A stretch of DNA of 64,000 nucleotides from Novosphingobium sp. (GTDB lineage Bacteria; Pseudomonadota; Alphaproteobacteria; Sphingomonadales; Sphingomonadaceae). The stretch spans positions 1,116,001-1,180,000 of the forward strand of contig NZ_JBCNLP010000001.1 in NCBI RefSeq assembly GCF_039595395.1, read 5' to 3'. Shown one piece after another: positions 33,464 through 40,912 of this stretch. The notes beneath the pieces are model-generated. The model saw nothing but the letters and a program-made list of their open reading frames with translations, had not been told where the DNA came from and did no database searches. The translations under genes and the position numbers were made by a program. How positions within the stretch are numbered: the stretch's first letter is position 1; each line of letters begins with the position of its first letter.

Positions 33464-34831
33464 TCAGTCCAGTTTGGCCGGTTCCAGACGCGGGCTCAGC
33501 AGATGGATCGCCAGCAGGGCCAGCACATAGGCGCTGGCGCAGATGGCGAAGAGCACCGAATAGCTGTGCGTGGCATCCAGAATATAGCCGGTGAACTTGG
33601 CCATCCCCATGCCGCCCAGCGCGCCGATGGTGCCGCCGATGCCCACCACGCTGCCCACCGCCGCGCGGGGGAACAGGTCCGAGGGCAGGGTGTAGACATT
33701 GGCCGAGAAAGCCTGATGCGCGGCGGTGGCCAGGCCGATCACCAGCACGGCGCCCCACACGCTGTCGATGCTCTGGGCGAACCAGATCGGGGTGACGAAG
33801 ATGGCGCAGATCAGCATGGCGATCTTGCGCGCGGCATTCACGCTGTAGCCGCGCCGCAGCATGGTGGAGGACAGCCAGCCGCCCGCCACGCTGCCCACAT
33901 CGGAGATGATGTAGATCGCCGCCAGCGGCAGGCCGAAGCTTTTGAGATCAAGGTGATAGCGGTCGAACAGATAGCCCGGCAGCCAGAACAGGAAGAACCA
34001 CCAGATCGGGTCGATCAGGAATTTGGCAACGGCATAGCACCAGGTCTCGCGCTTGGAGAGCAGCGGGCCCCAGCCGATCTTCTCGCTGGTGTCAGCCTTG
34101 TCCTGACGGATCCAGTCAAGCTCGCCCTGCGTAACATGCGGGTGGACCGAAGGATGGCGATAAAGCGTCCACCATGCCGCCAGCCACGCCAGGCCAAAGA
34201 TGCCGGTGACGAAGAAGGCGGTGCGCCAGCCGAACCACAGCACCAGGGCAGGCACCAGCAAGGGGGTGATGATCGCGCCAACGTTGGCACCCGCGTTGAA
34301 AATGCCGATGGCCAGAGCACGCTCGCGCTGGGGGAACCAGTCGGCCACGGCGCGGATGCCCGCGGGGAAGTTGCCCGATTCGCCGACGCCGAGGCCAAAA
34401 CGCGCCGCCGCGAAGGAGGCGACGCCGCTGGCAAAGCCATGCGCCATATGGCCGATGGTCCAGATCACGATGGCGATGGCGTAACCTGCCCGCGCGCCGA
34501 GTTTGTCGACGATGCGCCCGAAGCTGAGATAGCCCAGCGCATAGGCCAGCTGGAACCAGAGAATGATGGTGGAATAAGCGTTCTCGTCCCAGCCGAATTC
34601 GGTCTGCAGCGTGGGCTTGAGCACGCCGATCATCTGCCGGTCGATGTAATTGACAGCGGTGGCCGCGAACAGCAATCCGCAGACCACCCAGCGATAGCGC
34701 CCGGCCTTGCCCGACGGGGCAGCAGCGGGCGCTTCGGGCGCCGCATCGGCCCGGCCAGAGGCGGCCTGCACCGACGAATCGGTGGCAGCCTCCCTCTGGA
34801 CGGCATGCGGGTCGGACGTTGCGCTGTTCAT
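33464..34831 (-). CDS. MFS transporter, hexuronate (ACS) family
   Basis: 455 residues with 12 membrane segments after a hydrophilic N-terminal extension of about 45 residues. Motifs of the anion:cation symporter family are clear: NYIDRQMIGVLKPTLQTEFGWDE, GRIVDKLGARAGYA and ESGNFPAGIRAVADWFP. These resemble ExuT/GudP-type carriers for galacturonate, glucuronate or glucarate. It lies downstream of the FAH-type hydratase in the divergent arm of the kdu locus. The likely role is inner-membrane uptake of (unsaturated) uronates released by the locus. Confidence 0.87.
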   Translation of the reverse strand: MNSATSDPHAVQREAATDSSVQAASGRADAAPEAPAAAPSGKAGRYRWVVCGLLFAATAVNYIDRQMIGVLKPTLQTEFGWDENAYSTIILWFQLAYALGYLSFGRIVDKLGARAGYAIAIVIWTIGHMAHGFASGVASFAAARFGLGVGESGNFPAGIRAVADWFPQRERALAIGIFNAGANVGAIITPLLVPALVLWFGWRTAFFVTGIFGLAWLAAWWTLYRHPSVHPHVTQGELDWIRQDKADTSEKIGWGPLLSKRETWCYAVAKFLIDPIWWFFLFWLPGYLFDRYHLDLKSFGLPLAAIYIISDVGSVAGGWLSSTMLRRGYSVNAARKIAMLICAIFVTPIWFAQSIDSVWGAVLVIGLATAAHQAFSANVYTLPSDLFPRAAVGSVVGIGGTIGALGGMGMAKFTGYILDATHSYSVLFAICASAYVLALLAIHLLSPRLEPAKLD

Positions 34832-34951
34832 TGATCTCTCTCCATCATGACCCTTTCCGGGCTCTTGATCGTGACGTCCTAACCCGGATTACGCGCGCTG
34901 TCCGCCTGAATTATAGCGAGGTGTTTCAGCACGAAGCCTCGGCGCAGACTC

Positions 34952-35764
34952 TCAACGTGGCGTGGCCGCCACGATGCGGCAGGACACCTGACCATAGGGG
35001 CCGAAGCTGGCGGTCGCGCTCTGTCCCACGGCGATGGCATGCACACCGGTTACCGCCCCGGTCGAGACCCAGAGGCCCTTCGAGGTGTCGAGCCCGCGTT
35101 CGATCAGATTGGCCAGCAGAAAACGCACCGCGCCCAGCGGACCGTCGAGCATGGTGGCCGCCGTGGCCTCGCCCGCAACCGCGCCGTCGATGGTGAGGGC
35201 GAGGGGGATGCTGCGCAGATCGACCTCGCGCCACCCTTCCAGCACCGCGCCCAGAATGAGCCCGTGATTGTTGCCGAAGTCCGAGACGGTCACCGTCGGC
35301 CCGTCCTCATTGATGCCGGGATAGGGCGAGGAGGCGATCTCGATGCCGATGCGCAGATCGTCGAGGATGGCCAGCGTTCCAGCATCATCGGTGGGCACCG
35401 GGCCGGTAAAACCGGGGGCGACATGGGCCATGAATTCGGCCTCCACAGCGGCAAAACCCTCGGCAAAGACGGGCATGTCGGGCGCGGTGCCGGGGGCGGC
35501 CCAGACCACCGTATTGGCAAAGATCGGCCCGGCCAGCCGGTCGGTGCCCAGTCGCTCGACATGGGGCGGGGGCACGCGGCCCACCTTCCAGCCGACCGCG
35601 CTGCGATCCTCCAGCGTCAGTGCATGGTTCTGGATGGCATAGGCCTGCGCCATGTCCTGTGGCCGGTTGCCGGGATAGGCGGTCAGCCCTTTGGCATCGC
35701 GACGCGCCTGCACAAAAGCGCCGGCCACCTTGTCGATCTCAAGCCTGTCGATCTCTACGGACAC
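34952..35764 (-). CDS. 2-keto-4-pentenoate hydratase/FAH-fold enzyme
   Basis: 270 residues with the MhpD-like hydratase pattern: AYAIQNHALTLEDRSAVGWKVG, an E-x-E metal-ligand pair in AAVEAEFMAHV, and NNHGLILGAVLEGWREVDL. Members hydrate 2-hydroxypenta-2,4-dienoate or handle related 2-keto acids with Mg2+. Here it is the first gene of the transcript that also carries the hexuronate-like MFS, and its promoter contains an operator of the LacI regulon. Its reaction in uronate breakdown is not a textbook step; a role on a 2-keto-3-deoxy acid is inferred. Confidence 0.75.
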   Translation of the reverse strand: MSVEIDRLEIDKVAGAFVQARRDAKGLTAYPGNRPQDMAQAYAIQNHALTLEDRSAVGWKVGRVPPPHVERLGTDRLAGPIFANTVVWAAPGTAPDMPVFAEGFAAVEAEFMAHVAPGFTGPVPTDDAGTLAILDDLRIGIEIASSPYPGINEDGPTVTVSDFGNNHGLILGAVLEGWREVDLRSIPLALTIDGAVAGEATAATMLDGPLGAVRFLLANLIERGLDTSKGLWVSTGAVTGVHAIAVGQSATASFGPYGQVSCRIVAATPR

Positions 35765-35797
35765 TCTCTTCCCTAACCTTCCTGTCGTGTGAGGGGA

Positions 35798-35826
35798 TGA
35801 CTATCGGAAACCGGTGTCATTGACAA
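35798..35826 (-). promoter_or_regulatory. promoter and LacI-type operator for the hydratase/MFS arm
   Basis: On the - strand TTGTCA (35821-35826) and TAGTCA (35798-35803) are separated by 17 bases. The operator variant (+ strand GGAAACCGGTGTCA, 35806-35819) lies within the spacer, the same geometry as at the kduI promoter. Confidence 0.6.
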
Positions 35827-35953
35827 CGGGCTGACGGTTTTATGTCAAAAAAGGAATGATCGTGCCGCATTTTCGGGGTTTTGGCCGAGGGTGTGTCGGG
35901 ACGAGTTGGGTGCTCGGTGTCAATTTTGGGCATGGAGAAGGGCTGGTCAGAAC

Positions 35954-35968
35954 TGGTAACCGGTGTCA
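35954..35968 (+). promoter_or_regulatory. LacI-type operator upstream of the regulator gene
   Basis: TGGTAACCGGTGTCA, the exact reverse complement of the sites at 37179 and 40671. It lies about 145 bp upstream of the regulator start, consistent with autoregulation. Confidence 0.7.
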
Positions 35969-36111
35969 GATAGGGTTTTCGGGCATGCCTTGCGGTGCGG
36001 GGTTCCATTGTCCCGGTGTCAATCCGGTTGCCAGCGCTCTTTGCTGCGGGCAAGGCTGGTCTTTCGGCCGCGTGCAAAGGCGTATCGCAAGGCTCTTGTG
36101 GAGGAGATGTC

Positions 36112-37131
36112 GTGGAAAAGCGCGAAGTGAAACCCACGATCAACGATGTGGCAGACAAGGCGGGCGTGTCGAAAAAGACGGTCAGCCGGGTCATCAACCG
36201 CTCGCCTTTGCTCAACGATGCGACGCGAGAGAAGGTCGAGAAGGTGATCGCCGAGCTGGGCTATGTGCCCAATCCGCAGGCGCGTGCTTTGGCCTTGCGG
36301 CGCAATTTCCTGATCGGCCTGGTGCACGACAACCCCAATGCGCAGACGGTGCTGACCGTCCAGCAAGGCATTCTCGAAGCGATTCGCGACACCGAATTCG
36401 CGCTGGTGGTGCGCCCGATCAACCGGCGCAGCCCGACCTTGCTCGACGATATCCGCTATTTCATCCAGCAGCAGCGGCTGTTCGGCATCTTCATCCTGCC
36501 GCCGATCTCGGAAAATGATGCGCTGCCCGCCATGTGTCGCGAGCTGGGCTGCAACTATGTGCGCATGGGCTCGGCGCGACTCGACGATCCTCGCCATCTG
36601 GTCGAATCGAACGACCGGCAGGCGGTGGCGGCGGCGGTGAATCACCTGATCGCGCAAGGGCACCGGCGAATCGGTTTCGTGGCCGGGCCTCAGGGCTTCC
36701 GCTCGGCCTATGAGCGCGAGCAGGGCTATCGCGATGCGCTCTCCGCCCATGGTATTGCCGTCGATCCGGCGCTGATGGCGGGCGGCAATTATACTTTCGA
36801 AACCGGGCTGGAGGCCGGGCGCGCGCTGTTTTCGCGCGATGTGCGGCCCAGCGCGATCTTCTCCAGCAATGACGAGATGGCGGCGGGCATTGTCCATGCC
36901 GCGCATCAGGCCGGGCTGCGCGTGCCGGAGGATGTCTCGCTAATCGGTTTCGACGATACGCCGATTGCCGCGCATATGTGGCCGCCGCTGACGACGGTGC
37001 GCTGGCCGATCAAGGCGATGGCCTATTCGGCGGCTATCAAGCTGATTTATCCGGATCGTGCCGCTCAGGAAGTGGCCTTTTTCGAGTCCGAAACGATCCA
37101 CCGCGAGTCAGTTGCTCCTTTCAAAATGTGA
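36112..37131 (+). CDS. LacI family transcriptional regulator of the kdu locus
   Basis: 339 residues from a GTG at 36112 with a strong GGAGGAG upstream. A classic LacI helix-turn-helix spans residues 9-29 (TINDVADKAGVSKKTVSRVIN) with a hinge PNPQARALALRR. A periplasmic-binding-like domain follows (AIFSSNDEMAAGIVHAA, DVSLIGFDDTPIAAHMWPPLTTVRWP). It sits between the hydratase/MFS arm and kduI. Near-identical palindromes centred on ACCGGT occur in front of all of these units and of the TonB receptor, so this protein is the obvious binder. The effector is probably a uronate-derived keto acid. Confidence 0.92.
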   Translation: MEKREVKPTINDVADKAGVSKKTVSRVINRSPLLNDATREKVEKVIAELGYVPNPQARALALRRNFLIGLVHDNPNAQTVLTVQQGILEAIRDTEFALVVRPINRRSPTLLDDIRYFIQQQRLFGIFILPPISENDALPAMCRELGCNYVRMGSARLDDPRHLVESNDRQAVAAAVNHLIAQGHRRIGFVAGPQGFRSAYEREQGYRDALSAHGIAVDPALMAGGNYTFETGLEAGRALFSRDVRPSAIFSSNDEMAAGIVHAAHQAGLRVPEDVSLIGFDDTPIAAHMWPPLTTVRWPIKAMAYSAAIKLIYPDRAAQEVAFFESETIHRESVAPFKM

Positions 37132-37177
37132 TCCATTGGTGCATATGGTGGACAGGTTTCGATTTGCGATCCGATTG

Positions 37178-37206
37178 TTGACACCGGTTACCAAACCTCG
37201 CTAGAC
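37178..37206 (+). promoter_or_regulatory. kduI promoter with overlapping LacI-type operator
   Basis: -35 TTGACA (37178-37183), a 17-base spacer and a -10-like CTAGAC (37201-37206). The operator TGACACCGGTTACCA (37179-37193) overlaps the -35 and spacer, so a bound repressor would block RNA polymerase. Confidence 0.75.
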
Positions 37207-37264
37207 CTGCTGCAAGCAAAGCTCGGCAGGATGGCAGCCATCGCCTGCGGGCAGGGAGAGACAC

Positions 37265-38101
37265 ATGTTTGCCAAGACCTATCACGCCACCCATCCCGAC
37301 ATGATGGACAACGTCTCGAACGACGATCTGCGCGACCGCTATCTGGTCGGCGGCATGTTCGTCGATGGTCAGGTGACGCTCAACTATTCGCACAATGAGC
37401 GTTTCGTGATCGGCGGCGCGGTGCCCGGCGCCAGCCCGATCAAGCTTCCCGACCAAACCGTTCCGGCCAGCGCTGCCGGCCACCCCTTTCTGGAGCGTCG
37501 CGAGGCGGGCATCGTCAACATCGGTACTGCGGGCGCGATCACCGTCGACGGTCAGCGTTTCGAGATGGGCAACAAGGAATGCCTCTATGTGCCCATGGGC
37601 AGCAAAGAGGTGATCTTCGAGGGCGAGGGCGCGCGCTTCTACATCGCCAGCGTTCCCGCGCACAAAACCTTGCCGATCAAGCATATCACGCTGGATCAGG
37701 CCAATCCGCTGGCGCGTGGCGATCTGGCCAATTCGAACCAGCGCACCATCTATCAGCTCGTCATTCCCGGCGTCTGCGAGAGCGCGCAGCTCCTGCTCGG
37801 CCTCACCGTGCTGGAAGAGGGCAGCGTGTGGAACACCATGCCGCCCCACCTGCATGACCGCCGCAGCGAGATCTACCTCTACTTCGACCTGCCCGAAAAG
37901 AATGACCGCATCTTCCACTACATGGGCGAGCCTGAAGACATGCGCCATATCGTTATCGCCAATGAGGAGGCGGTGATCAGCCCGCCCTGGTCGATCCATA
38001 TGGGCAGCGGCACCAAGAAATACGCCTTTATCTGGGCGATGGGCGGGGAAAACCTCGACTACACCGATATGAACGTCCTCGACATCTGCCAGCTGAAGTG
38101 A
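37265..38101 (+). CDS. kduI: 5-dehydro-4-deoxy-D-glucuronate isomerase
   Basis: 278 residues, the normal KduI length. It isomerises 4-deoxy-L-threo-5-hexosulose uronate (DKI) to DKII after cleavage of unsaturated uronates from pectin and similar polymers. The cupin zinc ligands known from E. coli KduI are present at matching places: H195, H197, E202 and H245 (in PPHLHDRRSE and WSIHMGSG). An AGGGAGAG precedes the ATG. It is the first gene after the LacI regulator and overlaps kduD. Confidence 0.97.
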   Translation: MFAKTYHATHPDMMDNVSNDDLRDRYLVGGMFVDGQVTLNYSHNERFVIGGAVPGASPIKLPDQTVPASAAGHPFLERREAGIVNIGTAGAITVDGQRFEMGNKECLYVPMGSKEVIFEGEGARFYIASVPAHKTLPIKHITLDQANPLARGDLANSNQRTIYQLVIPGVCESAQLLLGLTVLEEGSVWNTMPPHLHDRRSEIYLYFDLPEKNDRIFHYMGEPEDMRHIVIANEEAVISPPWSIHMGSGTKKYAFIWAMGGENLDYTDMNVLDICQLK

Positions 38102-38871
38102 GCGCGACGATGTTCGACTTGACGGGCCGCGTGGCCGTGGTGACCGGTGCCAATACGGGCATCGGTCAGGGGATTGCACTGGCGCTGGCGCAGGCGGGGG
38201 CCGATGTTGCCGCCGTGGGGCGTTCGCCAGCGGAGGAGACGGCGGCACAGATCCGCGCGCTGGGCCGCAAATGCGAGCTGGTGCAGGCCGATCTGTCCTC
38301 CATTGCGCCTGTGGGCGATGTGGTGGCTCAGGTGGTCGAGACACTGGGCGGGCTGCATATTCTGGTCAACAATGCCGGGATCATCCGCCGCGCCGATGCC
38401 GTTGATTTCACTGAGGAAGACTGGGATGCGGTGGTCGACACCAATCTGAAGTCGGTCTTCTTCCTGAGTCAGGCTGCGGGTCGCCACATGATCGCGAACC
38501 ATGAGGCAACCGGCCAGCGCGGCAAGATCGTCAACATCGCTTCGATGCTGTCGTTTCAGGGCGGCATCCGCGTGCCCAGCTATACGGCGTCCAAATCGGG
38601 CGTGGCGGGGCTGACCAAGCTGCTGGCCTGCGAATGGGCGAGCAAGGGCGTCAACGTCAACGCCATCGCGCCGGGCTATATCGCCACCAACAACACGGCG
38701 GCGCTGCAGGCGGATGAAACCCGCAACCGCCAGATTTTGGAGCGCATTCCCGAAAACCGCTGGGGTAGCCCGGCGGATATGGGGGGCGCGGCGGTGTTCC
38801 TCTCCAGTGGGGCCGCCGATTACATTCAGGGCCATGTGCTTGCCGTCGATGGCGGCTGGTTGGCTCGTTAA
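38098..38871 (+). CDS. kduD: 2-deoxy-D-gluconate 3-dehydrogenase (SDR)
   Basis: 257 residues from a GTG at 38098 that overlaps the kduI stop (GTGA); an ATG at 38110 is an alternative. SDR hallmarks are TGANTGIGQG near the N-terminus, NNAGIIRR, and the catalytic Ser-Tyr-Lys set in ASMLSFQGG and PSYTASKSG. It reduces DKII to 2-keto-3-deoxygluconate with NAD(P)H, the step after KduI. The order kduI-kduD and the overlap make the assignment firm. The downstream kinase and aldolase (KdgK/KdgA) are not in this window. Confidence 0.95.
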   Translation: MSATMFDLTGRVAVVTGANTGIGQGIALALAQAGADVAAVGRSPAEETAAQIRALGRKCELVQADLSSIAPVGDVVAQVVETLGGLHILVNNAGIIRRADAVDFTEEDWDAVVDTNLKSVFFLSQAAGRHMIANHEATGQRGKIVNIASMLSFQGGIRVPSYTASKSGVAGLTKLLACEWASKGVNVNAIAPGYIATNNTAALQADETRNRQILERIPENRWGSPADMGGAAVFLSSGAADYIQGHVLAVDGGWLAR

Positions 38872-38874
38872 ACC

Positions 38875-40428
38875 ATGAGCGGCGGTGACCTCACCCGCCG
38901 CGCCATGACCAAGGTTTTGGGAGCTGCCGCTCTGGCGGCTCCCGGCCTGCTGCATGGCGCAAATTCCTCCAAACCGCCCGCCAAGGGCAAGCGCGAAGGC
39001 GCGGTCTGGGCCTTTCCCGGCATTCGTTACGCCAGCGCTGTACGCTTCGAGCGGCCCGTCATCGCCGCCACCATCGAGCAGCCTTACTTCGGCAAGGCAG
39101 ATTTCGCCCCCATCGCCCCGCAAACCGGCCTGGCGGGCGAGGCGCAGGCCGAGGACTGCCTCTACCTCAACATTTGGACGCCTGAAACCAACCCCGCCGC
39201 CAAGCGTGCGGTGATGGTCTATTTCCATGGTGGTGCCTACAACAATGGCAGCGTCACCGATCCCCTGACTCGCGGCGGCGCGCTGGCCGAGCAGGGTGAT
39301 GTGGTGGTCGTCACCGTCAATCATCGCCTGAATGCGTTGGGTTATCTGTGGCTGCAGCCCTTCGGCGCGCGCTATGCCGACAGCGGCAATCTGGGCCAGC
39401 TTGACCTGATTGCGGCGCTGCAATGGGTGCAGCAAAACATCGCCCGTTTCGGCGGCGATCCCTCGCGCGTGATGGTCTTCGGCCAGTCGGGCGGCGGGGC
39501 CAAGATCGCCACGCTGATGGCCATGCCCGCTGCCGGGGGCTTGTTCCACAGCGCCGCCACCATGAGCGGTCAGCAGGTGCAGGCCAGCGGTCCGGACCAT
39601 GCATGGCAGCGCACCAAGGCCTTTATGGCCGAGCTGAAACTGGCCTCCGGCGATGTCGAAAGCCTGCGCCAACTCCCGCTCGACCGTTTCGTGGCGGGTC
39701 TCCACGCGCGCGACCCGATCATGGGCGGCTCGGCCTATTTCGGGCCGGTGCTGGATATGACCAACCTGCCGCGCCATCCCTTCTGGCCCGATGCCGCGCC
39801 TCAATCGCTGGGTATCCCCATGATTCTCGGCAATATGTTGCAGGAGACTCGCGCCTTCCTCGATCCCCATGGGCCCAAGGGGCAGGGGATCACCTGGGAA
39901 AACCTGCCCGCCCGCATGAATGCCGAGGTGAAGATCGACCTCGAACCGAACTATGTGGTCGCCCAATACCGTGCACGTCACCCGGACTGGACGCCCACGC
40001 AAGTCTTCTACGCCGCGACCACCGCCGGGCGAAGCTGGCCGGGGCAGGTGATCGAGGCCGATGCGCGCGCCGCCGCCCATGCCGATAAGACCTGGGTCTA
40101 TTGTCTTACCCGCCCTTCGCCGATCGATCCCCTGCGCGGTACGGCGCATACCGATGACATTCCCTATGTTTTCGGCACGCTGGATGTACAGCACAGCGAA
40201 TGGGGGCGCAGCTATTCCGGCACCGATGCCGGGGCGCAGCAGACGCGCAAATTGTTGCAAGGCGCTTTCGTGAAACTGGCCAAAACAGGCGAGGCGGGCT
40301 GGGAACCCTATCGCCTGCCGACTCGCGCGACCCTGCTGGCCAGTGAAGCGCCGCGCGTGGAAAACGATCCGCGCGGGTGGGAGCGGGAGATGTGGGGCGT
40401 CGCGCCTTACGTTCAGCCGGGGGTTTAA
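38875..40428 (+). CDS. type B carboxylesterase with twin-arginine-like leader
   Basis: 517 residues, starting 4 bp after kduD. The N-terminus, TRRAMTKVLGAAALAAPGLLHGA, looks like a twin-arginine or Sec leader, so export is likely. Type B esterase motifs are EDCLYLNIWTP and the nucleophile elbow GQSGGG with S205; FHGGAYNNGS supplies the oxyanion hole. In this locus it could remove methyl, acetyl or feruloyl groups from pectin-type oligosaccharides; that is inferred from position only. It is co-transcribed with kduI and kduD. Confidence 0.85.
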   Translation: MSGGDLTRRAMTKVLGAAALAAPGLLHGANSSKPPAKGKREGAVWAFPGIRYASAVRFERPVIAATIEQPYFGKADFAPIAPQTGLAGEAQAEDCLYLNIWTPETNPAAKRAVMVYFHGGAYNNGSVTDPLTRGGALAEQGDVVVVTVNHRLNALGYLWLQPFGARYADSGNLGQLDLIAALQWVQQNIARFGGDPSRVMVFGQSGGGAKIATLMAMPAAGGLFHSAATMSGQQVQASGPDHAWQRTKAFMAELKLASGDVESLRQLPLDRFVAGLHARDPIMGGSAYFGPVLDMTNLPRHPFWPDAAPQSLGIPMILGNMLQETRAFLDPHGPKGQGITWENLPARMNAEVKIDLEPNYVVAQYRARHPDWTPTQVFYAATTAGRSWPGQVIEADARAAAHADKTWVYCLTRPSPIDPLRGTAHTDDIPYVFGTLDVQHSEWGRSYSGTDAGAQQTRKLLQGAFVKLAKTGEAGWEPYRLPTRATLLASEAPRVENDPRGWEREMWGVAPYVQPGV

Positions 40429-40438
40429 AAGGGAATAA

Positions 40439-40483
40439 GCAGGGGGTGTTACACCCCCTGCACCCCCGGAACGTCTCCCGACG
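40439..40483. repeat. single REP-like unit
   Basis: Palindrome GCAGGGGGTGTTACACCCCCTGC with the tail ACCCCCGGAACGTCTCCCGACG. The tail matches the ends of the doublets at 44861 and 49026, while the stem sequence differs with both sides changed together. Confidence 0.75.
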
Positions 40484-40670
40484 ATAGCAGGCGTCAGGAC
40501 TGATCTTGCGCAAACGTCCCGCCGCCGGAGGCAATCATTCCCTGCGGGGCGGATGGGTTGGCCCCCTGCGTCATCTCTTTCCACCCCTCCCACTGTGCCT
40601 CCCTTGCATCACCCACCATCATTCACACGTTCCGCTTCTTGACAGCACCCTCGGCTCATGCGAGGACTTA

Positions 40671-40685
40671 TGACACCGGTTACCA
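40671..40685 (+). promoter_or_regulatory. LacI-type operator upstream of TonB receptor (site 1)
   Basis: TGACACCGGTTACCA, identical to the kduI site, 27 bases after the TTGACA at 40639. That position would cover the transcription start. Confidence 0.75.
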
Positions 40686-40836
40686 AATCGGACAGAACAG
40701 CCTTCACGGTGCGGGTGAAAAGCCCGACTGATGAGGGGAGTAAGGCAGAATTGACCGCTCAGGCGGGGGAGTGAGTGCGAAGCATCCTGAGATGGCCGAA
40801 AAGCGGCGATCCGGATGCTGAAGGCTTCATCGGTTT

Positions 40837-40850
40837 TGACACCGGTGCCA
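40837..40850 (+). promoter_or_regulatory. LacI-type operator upstream of TonB receptor (site 2)
   Basis: TGACACCGGTGCCA, one base shorter than the consensus and nearly a perfect palindrome around ACCGGT, 62 bp before the receptor ATG. Two sites 166 bp apart would allow repressor looping. Confidence 0.6.
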
Positions 40851-40912
40851 TTCCCTTTCTCTGGCGGATCGCCCGGACCACGGGCACACTGGAAGGCATA
40901 GGGGGAGTGTTC

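Larger units (their letters stand above)
35765..36111. other. divergent regulatory region of the kdu locus
   Basis: 347 bp with no credible gene, separating the hydratase/MFS arm from the LacI gene. It holds two operators (35805 and 35954). Counting these, there are four copies of the 8-mer CGGTGTCA in the same orientation, at 35813, 35915, 35961 and 36014. Confidence 0.7.
40429..40912. other. regulatory gap upstream of the carbohydrate TonB receptor
   Basis: 484 bp with no credible gene. It holds one REP-like unit (40439-40483), a consensus -35 TTGACA (40639-40644) without a convincing -10, and two LacI-type operators (40671 and 40837). A GGGGGAG ribosome-binding site lies just before the receptor ATG. 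Confidence 0.75.
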
